DNA from: Lucifuga dentata
Taxonomy: Eukaryota; Chordata; Actinopteri; Ophidiiformes; Bythitidae
Reading direction: 5' to 3'
DNA length: 64,000 nt
Assembly: GCA_014773175.1 (NCBI GenBank)
Contig: VXCM01000814.1
Location: 207,134-271,133, forward strand
Below, piece by piece: positions 1 through 9,177 of this stretch. A program made the position numbers and the translations under genes. Position 1 is the stretch's first letter; every line of letters starts with the position of its first letter. Under the pieces are notes generated by a model that made no database searches, was not told the origin of the DNA, and worked only from the letters and a program-made list of their open reading frames with translations.

Positions 1-20
1 CTTTTTTACATTTATCTCAG

Positions 21-812
21 TGTGAATTCCTGCACAGTGAAGCACAGAGTCCCAGCACCTTCTTTCCAAGCGCTTTGCGTGTGGCAGCGTGTGACCTCCA
101 ACAGCTGATGGCTACTTTCAGCCATGTTTATGAAACAGACTTCCGAGCTTACTGCAGCAGAGATCCTCCCAGCCTCAGCACAGAGACCAGTGTCTTCCAG
201 AGAGTACACCAGCTACTGCTGGCCTGCAATACGGTAAGGTTGTTTTTTTTAATTTAGGGAGTGGTAATGTGTTTTTTTGTTTTTTTTTTTGTTAAGGCAA
301 TTTATTTCCTCTCTTCTTAAAGAGCTCAGGCTGGGTCGGGAACTGTTAATGTAAAGCCCTTTGAACCAGTGTATGTGATATTGGGCTATACAAAAACTTG
401 ACTTGACTATACACATACTAGATGTAGATCATTTTTGCCTACATACATATAAGCAGAAATGTTCGACATACTCACTTCTAAAATCTCTCTTGGTCTGATG
501 CATGTTGAAGCAAGTCACACAGATACTTTTTCCTCTTGCTCTTGTTTGTCAGGAGTTGGAAATGCTAAATGAAGTATCAGAAGCATCTGTGTCTATGACT
601 GAGGAAGTGAGCCAACTACAAACACAGCCTCGCTACTGGAGCCGTGCAAAGAAGCACACATTACGTAAGGGGACACATTCTCTCTTATTTACACATGTAC
701 AGTGCGTTCCACGTTGTTAATGTCTGATTCCTGCTTTTATTTTTTGCTAGCGGACCAATTGGAGGAACTTGCCAGACGATACAGAGATTTCCTCTCTCTG
801 CTTCATTCCTAG
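21..812 (+). CDS. haus7: HAUS7-like augmin subunit, C-terminal exons (partial)
   Basis: Three exons join in frame: 21-233, 553-664 and 751-812 (stop TAG 810-812). Acceptors end in CAG, CAG and TAG; donors are GTAAGG at 234 and GTAAGG at 665. The first exon is open from base 21, so the gene begins upstream of the window. The order LRVAACDLQQLMATFSHVYE, then a Cys-rich turn, then a second helix followed by YWSRAKKHT and a Glu-Leu-rich tail, resembles the end of vertebrate HAUS7, where a similar DFHQLILAFLQVYDDEL segment occurs (from memory). HAUS7 is a subunit of the eight-protein augmin complex, which recruits gamma-tubulin to spindle microtubules. Human HAUS7 lies in Xq28, as do EMD and FLNA, which supports the call. 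About 128 residues are visible. The exon structure is firm; the family name is less certain, since another coiled-coil spindle protein is possible. Confidence 0.68.
240..410 (+). repeat. Interspersed retroposon 3' end, copy 1 (in haus7 intron)
   Basis: The run GGCTGGGTCGGGAACTGTTA, then TAAAGCCCTTTGAACC, then GGGCTATACAAAAACTTGAC closely matches the segment at 10240-10381. Ending in a TTGACTTGACT-type tandem tail is characteristic of LINE/SINE 3' ends that are very common in teleosts. The 5' limit is approximate. The element lies wholly in the intron between exons 21-233 and 553-664. Confidence 0.6.
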
Positions 813-1066
813 CAAAGCCTATAAACACAGACAGCAGTGTTTACATCACACACATAGATTGACATCATCAAAATTAATGAATGAAGCACATCAGATAATG
901 GTTCCAAACCAGTGGGTATTCTGATTGAGTGGTTATTTGTTTGATAGGCACAGTTATCACTGTAACATGAATATAGTATTCCTTTTAGTTGATATTTCCT
1001 CTAATCAATGTAAATGTATAATAATCTTATCTTTATGTCTAAATAAATGTAAATAAGGAATTTTAA
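813..1066 (+). other. 3' UTR and poly(A) signal of the haus7-like gene
   Basis: AT-rich sequence follows the TAG stop. An AATAAA hexamer lies at 1042-1047 on the plus strand, so cleavage is expected about 15-25 bases later. No other gene feature is visible here. The stretch 1067-1669 to the mrpl49 stop codon holds no recognisable exon. Confidence 0.55.
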
Positions 1067-1669
1067 ATAATGCATTCTATTCTAATTCCAACTAGTTTGA
1101 CCCAAACCCAAACCAGAGATTTCTAATTTTTCTTCCTCTTTCCTACCACGTTAAGCTAATCAAGTCTTCCTTTTTGCATCGATTGATGATTGTGAAACTA
1201 TCTTTGTATATTTTGTGACTAAATTTCAGGTTTACAAAATCAGTCTATTATTATCTGTGTAGCTTTGGTAGACGGTGATCAGGGCGAAGGTGAACGCCTC
1301 AGATGCAGAAGAAAAGTCAGATGGCAGCATACAGTTGAAAACATTTAATGTAATGAAGTAAATGTGGCAGCTGTGAAGAAACAGGTGAAATAAAAATGTC
1401 TCAACATCGTAGCTGCTCAAGCTGGTGGCACAGGAGTCATCACACAAAATTCTTGATGAGTTTTATATTTTTTTGTTGAGTATGTACATCTATTTACTCT
1501 GATTCCACAATGCCAAAAAAGTTCAATATGTCATTAGCCTAAAGCATTAGTCATTAGGTCTAAGATGGACTACAGTCAAAGCTATATTTTCCAAGACAGT
1601 TCTCCACTTCCAAATCCTGCTCATCCTGACTCCTCAGTCCCAGCAAGCTGCGGTAGTCCTGCAGGCTTG

Positions 1670-2206
1670 TTAGAATCCTTTTTGGGCCAGCCAGTCTTTC
1701 AGCTCTTTATCAAAGTGACCTTTGACCCGTAGAGTCATGGTCACCTCATTCACCTGTGTGGGAAGGTCCTTGCCCGTCACTTCTTTCAGATACTGCTTCA
1801 CCTCCTTCTCCAGAGCCCAGATGTCCCCCTCCACTTTCCGTATCAGCGTTGTCTTACGGCTGCCGCAAGTCATGTCGGTGTAAACGGGGATGTTGTGCAT
1901 ACGGGAGCGGCGGATCATGTACGGTAGAGGCGGGGGAGAATCTGCAGGGGGGATCCAGCCTGACGGTGTGGGACCGTCGTGTTTTGGCGGAGTGGGGACT
2001 CGTGTTGGTGGGATGAGCCGTTCCACAAACTTGTATTCCTCCGTAGACTCCAATATAGCCGGCTTTCTTTCTTTTGGAGCAGCCACACAGAAGGACCGAA
2101 GCCCGGCAGCTACAGCAGGAGCTCCGGGTGTCCGCTTATGTAGGCCGAGGACTCCTCGCAGCGTCCTGTGGAGCACCGTGGAACGTAAGCTGAAGGAGGC
2201 CGCCAT
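1670..2206 (-). CDS. mrpl49: Mitochondrial large ribosomal subunit protein mL49 (MRPL49)
   Basis: A single uninterrupted frame of 178 codons on the minus strand. It begins with [17 protein letters not shown], an Arg-rich and Ser-rich amphipathic mitochondrial presequence without acidic residues. The conserved mL49 body follows: [20 protein letters not shown], then [52 protein letters not shown] and the terminal KGF. mL49 is a structural protein of the mitoribosome 39S subunit, acting in the matrix. I chose the ATG at 2204-2206 because its context (caacATGGCGG) is strong and it starts the presequence. An in-frame ATG eight codons upstream (2230) would add MDSSYRNN and is less likely. The frame has no introns, whereas as I recall human MRPL49 has four exons. 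Either the introns were lost or this is a functional retrocopy. Confidence 0.93.
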   Translation of the reverse strand: MAASFSLRSTVLHRTLRGVLGLHKRTPGAPAVAAGLRSFCVAAPKERKPAILESTEEYKFVERLIPPTRVPTPPKHDGPTPSGWIPPADSPPPLPYMIRRSRMHNIPVYTDMTCGSRKTTLIRKVEGDIWALEKEVKQYLKEVTGKDLPTQVNEVTMTLRVKGHFDKELKDWLAQKGF

Positions 2207-2290
2207 GTTGTTTCGGTAGGAAGAGTCCAAAAGACGTTTTCAAGGACTTCCGGTAGTGTAGAGTAGGATGTTGCTGCCCTCTAGTGGTCA
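2204..2290 (-). promoter_or_regulatory. mrpl49 core promoter with YY1, ETS/GABP and CTCF-like motifs
   Basis: Three motifs crowd the mrpl49 start. The ATG context AACATGGCGGC (minus strand) fits the YY1 element often placed over start codons of mitochondrial genes. ACCGGAAGT (minus; plus 2246-2254) is a perfect ETS/GABP (NRF-2) site about 40 bases upstream of the ATG. CCACTAGAGGGCAG (minus; plus 2274-2287) matches every position of the CTCF core consensus. No TATA box is seen. The motifs are read directly from the sequence; factor binding is inferred. Confidence 0.55.
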
Positions 2291-2448
2291 GTATTATACC
2301 GCAGTCTATGTTGTAGACACACCAAAAGCAAGAAAAAAAGCTTATGAAATTGTCGTAAACTGGATGTGATGACAAGATTGCAGTTTTTGAGTGTTAGCTC
2401 ACAGCTATTTTGCCAAATGGTGAACAAAATCGAAAAAAATATTAGAGT

Positions 2449-2485
2449 TTTCCTTTCCTTTCCTTTCCTTTCCTTTTCCTTTATT
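2449..2485 (+). repeat. (TTTCC)n microsatellite
   Basis: Tandem CCTTT/TTTCC units run from about 2449 to 2485, upstream of mrpl49. They are directly visible and carry no coding potential. Confidence 0.85.
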
Positions 2486-2719
2486 AGGATCCCCATTAGC
2501 ACCAGCTTATGCATTGGCTATTCTTCCTGGGGTACAAAGCTTAATTCTTGAAACTCTTGAAAAAATAAAATAAACAAAAACCAACTATCAGTGAAAAAGT
2601 CCTGTGTTTCATTGATTTGGAGTCTGTGCTCAACAACATGCTTACCAATGGGTTCGTTGGAAATGTAAACACTAAAGAACAGAATTACCAAGATATCTGT
2701 TTATCACAGGAATTAACAG

Positions 2720-2946
2720 GACATCTCAAGACTGTGACACATGCACGCATACACCTGCATACACTCACACATCCACCTCCACCCTTAGGGACTTGTGCAA
2801 TTAAGAACTGACCTATTTGATTTATCTATATGTATTTACCCTCTAAATGTGTACATTTTATGAGAGATGCCATGCGAAATTTCATTGTACCTGGGTATAA
2901 TGACAATAAAGATTATTCTATTCTATTCTATTCTATTCTATTCTAT
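2720..2946 (+). mobile_element. Retroposon 3' tail ending in (TATTC)n
   Basis: The sequence ends TTTCATTGTACC..GGGTATAATGACAATAAAG followed by at least five TATTC units (about 2910-2946). A GTACCT..ATGACAATAAAG end with a short tandem tail is the usual 3' terminus of L2/CR1-type LINEs or their SINE partners in fish. The 5' limit (about 2720) is uncertain and no reverse transcriptase frame is visible in it. Confidence 0.5.
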
Positions 2947-3236
2947 ATCATGAACAGTCTTTTAAAACATCAACTGGATATGTTTTAAGAGTTTTTCTCC
3001 CTTTTGTTCAAAATCATTGTGTGTTAGAGCTGAATTTTTATAAGGTGAGACAAACAGTCCCTCCCACTAAGGAACAGTAGGAGGTGTCCTCTTAAATGTT
3101 GCCAGTAATTTGAGCTGCTTTACTTGCCTTTAAATGTTTCTCTTAGTGCTGTGGTGACATTTGGGAATATATTTTAGCACAGTTGATCACGTTAACACAG
3201 AAAGAACCATTCCTGGAATTTAACAACGACGAAAGA

Positions 3237-6200
3237 ATGAGCAGGGAACCCAAAATGAACGGAGAGGACATGGCTCTGAATAACCTAGAGGTAAAAAACG
3301 ACTGAAAACAGACCCAAGACTCACAGGGACAGACAGTGTCTAATATTTTGCATTCTGTTATACTGAACTGTACTGTGTTAAGACACAATTATTTAGACTT
3401 AAATAGTATAATACAAAACAAACTTAGCACTACACTGTTTCAAAATAAATTCATTGCATTTTGAAAATGAATGTTAAAGCAGCATATATGGACAGATTAT
3501 CATAAAACACAAGCTGATCCAACTGATACTCTAACCTAACGTGTTATAGGCAAAAGGTAACAGGAAACTGAAGTTTATTTATTTATTTATTATTTTTTAT
3601 TTTGGTCATTCAACATTCAAGACTGTACAATACGTTACACACACAAACCAGTTTGTTATCATATTTCAAGACATCCCATACTTCCTCTGTGATCGGGTGT
3701 GAAAGGGTGTAAGACAAAAGTTATTTTAAGCCTACCCTTCTCACATATCTCCTTGATTAAGAATAAAAGTCTCTGGTCACTAATTCATTGTGCTACCTTC
3801 ACCATAAAGAAAATACTACATCTATACATTTTCATACATACATACGTACATACATATACACACTCATGATTTCAAAAATCAAACATTCATAGAATTTCTT
3901 CGTATTTCTTAATTGCATTGATTTCAAACATCCATTTACATTTTTTTAAGTTTTACATAATTTAATTTTCCATCTTGTTCCATATATTAACACCAGTTAC
4001 AGATATACTTCTTTTTGTTTCTATTCTAATTTTTGGAATGTCATATATACAAACTCCTCTAAGATTATACTGACTCTTTAGTTCTTTAAACATGTGTTGA
4101 ATATTTACTGGTAGTTCTTGAATGTGAGCTAGAAACATAATTTGTCCAACATTATAGCTTATAACATCAGAAAATTTTAACATTTGTGTTTATAAAATAG
4201 AGGATTTGATGGACTTTACTTTTGCATCCAGGTATAATTCTTACAGCTCTCTTTTGGAGGACAAATAGTAGTTTGGTGTATGTAATGCATGCATTCCCCC
4301 AGACGGCAATACAATAATCATATATGGAACAATAATGGAATTGTACAGTGTTAACAATGCCTCTTCATTTAGTACATCTTTCACCTTATAGAGAATGGCT
4401 ATAGATTTTGCAGTCTTGGATTTAATGTAGTTTATAATGTGACTTCTAGTTTAAATTGTTATCTATTAAGACCCCAGAAATGTAATTTCATCCACTCTTT
4501 CTATTTCTGTATATTATCAATATGTAATGTCATTGTTCATTCTACATATAATCTGAAGTGATAGTCAAGTGCTCCATCAGTTTGCTTACTTATTTGCTTT
4601 GATAGATATTGTTAAAACAAATTCCTATACTGTATCATATATTCTTTATCAGTTAAATAGTAAAATTGGAACACAGTATACAAATCATATAAAATTAATA
4701 TCACTTACTGTAGATGCAGGCTAATTGTAAATGTGACACTTTGATCCAGTGGATAACTGCTCAAAGAATGATATACCACTGTGGGTATCAAATTTACTGG
4801 AGACACAAGGTAGAAAACCTTATTAAAACAAACAAATATATGTTAAAACTACCATAGATTTTATGTGTGGGAGGGTCTGAGCTGACATACCCCAGTGTGA
4901 AATCCTGAATTCTTTCCATAGTTGTCAGAAGTGAGCAGATTTGAATTAAAGCCTTTGTGACTCTTGACAGTTGCACTCAGGTGTGACGTCTCCTCTACCT
5001 GTGTAATAGGATTGCTCAAAACCTTATGGGGATGCCTTTTTTTTTCTTTTCTTTTTTCTTTTTTTTTTTTTTTTTTTNTTTTTTTTTTTTTTTTTGGAGA
5101 GGCCTTTGCCACTGAAGTGGTTTAACAAGGCAAACACCACAAAAACTTTCTCCCAGCAGCACAGTGAGCTGAGCAGCAAGCTGAGGGCATTGAGGGATAT
5201 TGTGACCCTACTGGTATTACAGTAAGCCTTAGAATTGATTTTAAAGTTGTATTACTTATTTATAAATCTCTACATGGAATTAGCCCAAGATATATTACTG
5301 ATATGCTAAAGCAATATAACCCTACGTGACCTCTTAGATCGATGGGGAGTGGACTGGTAGTGTCCAGGCCTAAAACAAAACAAGGGGAAGCAGCTTTTAG
5401 TTATTATGCAAAACAGGAACCAACTGCCTGATGAGCTCAGGAATGCCTCAACCATTAGTTCTGAAATTAAGACTGAAAACTTTATTGTTCTTTATTGTTC
5501 TTAAGCACTTTTAACTAACTCCAGAGTTTTATTATCATTGTATTATTATTATTCCTTTTAAATCTTTTTATTTTTTTTGTTTTTAACTTTGTTTTGTGTT
5601 TTTAATTTCTTTGTACAGCACCTTGAATCTACCTGAAACGTGCTTTATAAATAAAAGTGCTTTGCCTTGCTTTACAAGACTAACCCTTACCTGCTCTCAG
5701 CCACCTTTAAATGCCTCCTCCGAACTTTCATCGTGAATTTCCATTCACTCTAAGCTCATGTATGTATGTATTCAATTCATGTGACAGATTGTCTGGTTTC
5801 TGTAATCTGTTAAAGCCTTTGTGTGCTTGGAGTGTGAAACATTGTCTTTTCTCTCTCTCTCTCCTTCCCCCTCCTGCACAGGTGAGTTAACACCCATCCT
5901 TCTGCCACTCTCTCTTGTCCTATTTCAGCCACACCTAAATACAGCGAAGTCACAGCAACAAAACACATTACACCTCTCTGTGTACAGAAACAAACTGTAA
6001 TGACAGATGAACAGGTTTGCTCAGGTGGACAGAAAGCAGTCAGGCCTGTGAAAACTTGATAGGCTGGGTCTGCTCAGCCCATTCCACCACACACCCATCC
6101 AAAAGTGGCTTAATTATCTGTGACTTTTTTGCTAAAAGATCTAAACTTTCTTTTGTGAAGTTGCAGGCTGGCACAGCTCCCTCGGGAAAAGTGTACCGGA

Positions 6201-7188
6201 CCCTAAATATTAATCACTATGCAACTAAGAAGAGTGCTGCTCAGAGCATGCTGGACGTGGCGCTACTGATGGCCAGTTCCTCCCAGCTGAAGACTGTTCT
6301 GTATGTGGGCCCTCACTATCGTTTCTACATCCCCCTCATCGTCCTGCTGTCTCTGTCCATCACATTACAAGTCATAGTGGGGCTGCTGCTCATCTGTATT
6401 GGCAAGTGACTCTCACACACATCTGCATTGCTTTGATTTTCCATTCCTCCTCCTCTGGCTCTGGCTCAGTCTTAATTCAGCACTACACACACATCAGTAC
6501 GGAGCCCTTAGGGGTCATGTGTGAAAAAAAAATAAAGTGGGTAAAAAAAACAAAAGGGTAAAAAAAAAAAAACGCCGCCCCTAAGGGGTCATGGAAGAAA
6601 AAAAATTAGTTGGAGGTTAAAAAAACTTTTTTTGCTCTTTGTTTTTTTTCTCGTTTTTATCTACTTGTTTTTTTTTTCTCGAGTTTTTTTTTTTAGCTTT
6701 CTGTTTTTTTTCTCTCTTCTGAAACTAAAAATAGGTCAAAGCTACACCGCATGCGCAGCGCATCGTTTGAGGAACGACGTCCGATTAGGTAAATGCTAAT
6801 GCTAGCTAGCAGCTAACGTTTCTGTGACTGTACCCACTACAAGTTCCGATGAAAAAACAAGNGCTAATGCTAGCTAGCAGCTAACGTTTCTGTGACTGTA
6901 CCCACTACAAGTTCCGATGAAAAAACAAGTCAATGAATAAAGTCACCAACTCACTACTACTTTGACAGTGTTCTAGTGTTTGGCAGTTCCAACAGTGTAT
7001 TTTTATTTTTGTGCATTTGTAACGGTTAATTCTTTTACGAGAGTTGACTTAACTCAAACAGTAGCAAAACAGCTCCGCTGCATGCGCTATTGCTTTGACC
7101 TATTTCTTTTTTTTTTTTTTAAACCCAACTCATTTTTTTTCTTCCATGTTCCCTCAGCGGCGTCGGTTGTTTTTTGTCCGTCCCCCCC

Positions 7189-7237
<49 letters not shown>

Positions 7238-8002
7238 TCCACACATGACCCCTAATGGGCTCCGTACCATCAGAGACTCATCCAGCAAACGCTGTTTTCA
7301 AGAGATTTTACTGTATCAGCCATTTCTGCCTGGCAAATCACCAATAATAATAATAATAATAATAATAAAATAAATGGTTGTTTTCTGTCTATTTGCATTA
7401 GTTGCTCTCCTTTCATTGAAAGCTATAAGATGATGTCATATCTTCAGGAATTACCCTGCACCATTCCTCATTCTCTGACCTGTGGCTACAAAGTCCAACA
7501 CCAGTTTCCATAGATGAAAAGAAAATTCATGCATCTTATACTTTCCCATCCTGTCTTTCTCTCCATCTCTCTTACTCATCAGCTATTTATCTGTCTGCTA
7601 ATTAATTAATTTTTGCTGCTGGGTTGTGTGTCAACAGTGAAATATGACCTGAATGATGTAAGGAAACATGCCAAGTTGAACAAGATGAACAATATAGCAA
7701 CAGTCCTCGTCTTCTTCACCGTCCTCATCAATATCTTCATCACAGCACTGGGCTTTGAGGGACACTCAGTCAGGTAGGCCATGTAACATGCAGATAAATG
7801 AGCCGCGCACATTTACTGAGATTATTTTAACCCATTATTTCAGAAATAAAAACTACAACAATCACTTCAAGATGCTGTAAACTCTTGTGGTTTTGTCTGT
7901 TTTCCTTCTTACAGTAGATCATATGAGACGCGTATAATGTCGATACCAGAACAGCAGGTTTCTCCCTTGAATATTAACCAGAACCTGACTGGCATCTTCT
8001 AG
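3237..8002 (+). CDS. ninj1: Ninjurin family membrane protein (ninjurin-1-like)
   Basis: Coding exons 3237-3290, 6167-6401, 7638-7773 and 7915-8002 join to 170 codons plus TAG. Exon 2 carries the family core, NINHYATKKSAAQSMLDVAL then LLMASSSQLK, the region that forms the amphipathic helices in ninjurins. A first membrane segment (IPLIVLLSLSITLQVIVGLL) follows. Exon 3 gives KYDLND..KHAKLN and a second membrane segment, VLVFFTVLINIFITALG. Ninjurins are small two-pass plasma-membrane proteins. NINJ1 mediates adhesion and, by oligomerising, plasma-membrane rupture during lytic death. KSAA, SQLK, KYDLN and KHAKL favour NINJ1 over NINJ2, but NINJ2 cannot be excluded. Intron 2 must use a GC donor (TTG|GCAAGT, 6402-6403), the only choice that restores the family reading VKYDLN. 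Exon 1 (start MSREPKMNGEDM) is supported only by its start, phase and donor GTAAAA. Confidence 0.85.
3560..4570 (-). mobile_element. Decayed L2/CR1-type LINE reverse transcriptase remnant
   Basis: Minus-strand reading gives a degraded C-terminal reverse transcriptase. A block of the form TLYNSIIVPYM...SSKRAVRII lies around 4230-4345. A further block, YNLRGVCIYDIPKIR..TGVNIWNKME, lies at 3962-4070 and fits the usual TRT..F.GPKLWNSLP end of L2-like LINEs. The 3' end is an A-rich (TAAA)n tail at about 3577-3600. Frameshifts and stops mark it as dead. It sits in intron 1 of the ninjurin gene, in opposite orientation. Confidence 0.65.
5078..5078. other. Assembly gap in poly(T) tract
   Basis: A single N lies in an approximately 45-base T run (5052-5095), probably a collapsed homopolymer. 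Similar single-N gaps in homopolymers occur at 11973, 18764, 30986, 31240, 43961, 50884, 56374, 57762 and 63445. Other single Ns are at 40538, 51577 and 57100. Confidence 0.9.
5190..5690 (+). mobile_element. LINE 3' fragment (plus strand)
   Basis: Translating the plus strand around 5245-5460 gives LYKSLHGI(S)PRYITDML then a run resembling LRS..SGLVVSRPKTKQGEAAFS. This is the familiar end of fish LINE reverse transcriptases (LHGLAPPYL..LRS..L.VPR...G..AFS..AP.LWN). Stops interrupt it. It ends in a CTTTATAAATAAAAGTGCTT-type tail near 5645-5680. Lies in ninjurin intron 1. Confidence 0.6.
5838..5890 (+). other. Recursive-splice-like site (acceptor fused to donor)
   Basis: A long pyrimidine tract (CTTTTCTCTCTCTCTCTCC then TTCCCCCTCCTGCACAG) is followed immediately by GTGAGT, with the junction at 5881/5882. 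This is the ratchet-point layout, yielding a zero-length exon. It lies in ninjurin intron 1, about 2.6 kb after exon 1 and 280 bases before exon 2. An unrecognised small alternative first exon nearby is another explanation. Confidence 0.4.
6497..7267. mobile_element. Non-autonomous DNA transposon with long TIRs and CATCA target duplication
   Basis: The left end GTACGGAGCCC(TTAGGGGTCATGTGTG) is repeated inverted at the right end (CACATGACCCCTAATGGGCTCCGTAC). The 5-bp flank CATCA occurs on both sides (6492-6496 and 7268-7272). The inverted similarity continues inwards over an A/T-tract zone and an AATAGGTCAAAGC...GCATGC motif, so each TIR is roughly 250 bp and imperfect. A (TA)n run at 7192-7232 lies in the right arm. 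The interior holds no transposase frame. The single N at 6862 and a flanking 67-bp duplication are assembly artefacts. It is located in ninjurin intron 2. Confidence 0.8.
7342..7368 (+). repeat. (AAT)n microsatellite
   Basis: Nine AAT/ATA units lie just downstream of the TIR element, within ninjurin intron 2. Confidence 0.85.
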
Positions 8003-9090
8003 AAGTGTTTGGACCAAAATAAGACATTTCCTCTCTTATTTTTGAACTCAAGGCCTTAAAATCTCAAGGACTGTGGGGCAATAGCTTTTCTGTAACATCT
8101 ATGAGCCACACTTCAAATTAAGACTTGGTTGGATAAAGGTGCATGAGCCAGAACACACTTTTCATCCTGACTGGATTGAACTGAATTATCTGCACATTCA
8201 TGCGGAAAGGCCTCTGCAGATTCAGGCTTAAACCTTTGAAAGAAAGACAGCCATCAGCTCATCTTTGAGGCCACTCGACGGGTCAGAGATGCATCATTCA
8301 GAATCTACTGAGTAAAACCTCATTCTCAGTGACCAAAGACCAGGACCTCATCACAGGATTTCAGTCCCAACAACAAAAACTCTGCCAGTTTGATATAATC
8401 ACCTCATCTTTCCAACAGACTCCACCGCATATTTAATCTGTTGATCCCGGATATCCTCCACGATGCTAATTTGTCAAAAACACACAGAACTTGCACATTT
8501 TTTTGTAAACCCTATTTAAATGTTCTACCTTGTAAATATGACAGTGCTGTACATTGTGTTAAAATGTTTGAGCAATGGAACTTAATTTGAATTCACTGAA
8601 TTAATGATGTCCTCATATCTGTGAAGCCAATTGTTTGAAAACTCACTTCTCACTACTCTTCCTTCTTTCACTTCATATTCACTTTTCATGTTCTCATTTA
8701 GGATTTCTCATCACTGTCATTTCCTGAGGAATTTGCACACATACTATGTTCTCCATTTAATAAGAGCTCATCTTCTGATACATAATAGAGGCTGGATTCC
8801 TGTTTTTCACTTTTTTATTAACACTTTGCATAAGAATAACAATCTTTGGCTTTTGAGAGGCCGAGATGTGGGAGAGTAGGGCACAGTTCAAAGGAAAATC
8901 TCACATATTTTCCACAAATGAGAACAAATTACATCTCTATGAAAAAAGCTGCAAAAGAACTCAAACGCCAACTGCAAAAACACAGTGCAACAAGTTATGC
9001 GAAGACTGTTTTATCATTTGTATGGTCGATAATGTTCAAAGTGTGAAATGGAATGAAAAAAAACCCTAGTAAAATAAAATAATCTCCACC
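8003..9090 (+). other. Ninjurin 3' UTR, overlapping the convergent emd 3' end
   Basis: No other gene lies between the ninjurin stop (8002) and the emd stop (9178, opposite strand). The first plus-strand AATAAA after the ninjurin stop is near 9072. The minus-strand AATAAA (plus TTTATT) nearest the emd stop is near 8813. If both are used, the two convergent transcripts overlap by a few hundred bases. UTR limits are inferred. Confidence 0.4.
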
Positions 9091-9177
9091 AAAACCTTAA
9101 TGGAGATGTAACCTGACGCATCCTAAAAATGAGGCAGATGTACGCATCATTCAAGATTCCTAGATGGATTTTCTCCG

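Noticed and set aside
1756..2219. Plus-strand open frames over mrpl49
   Set aside because: Antisense shadows of the conserved mrpl49 coding sequence.
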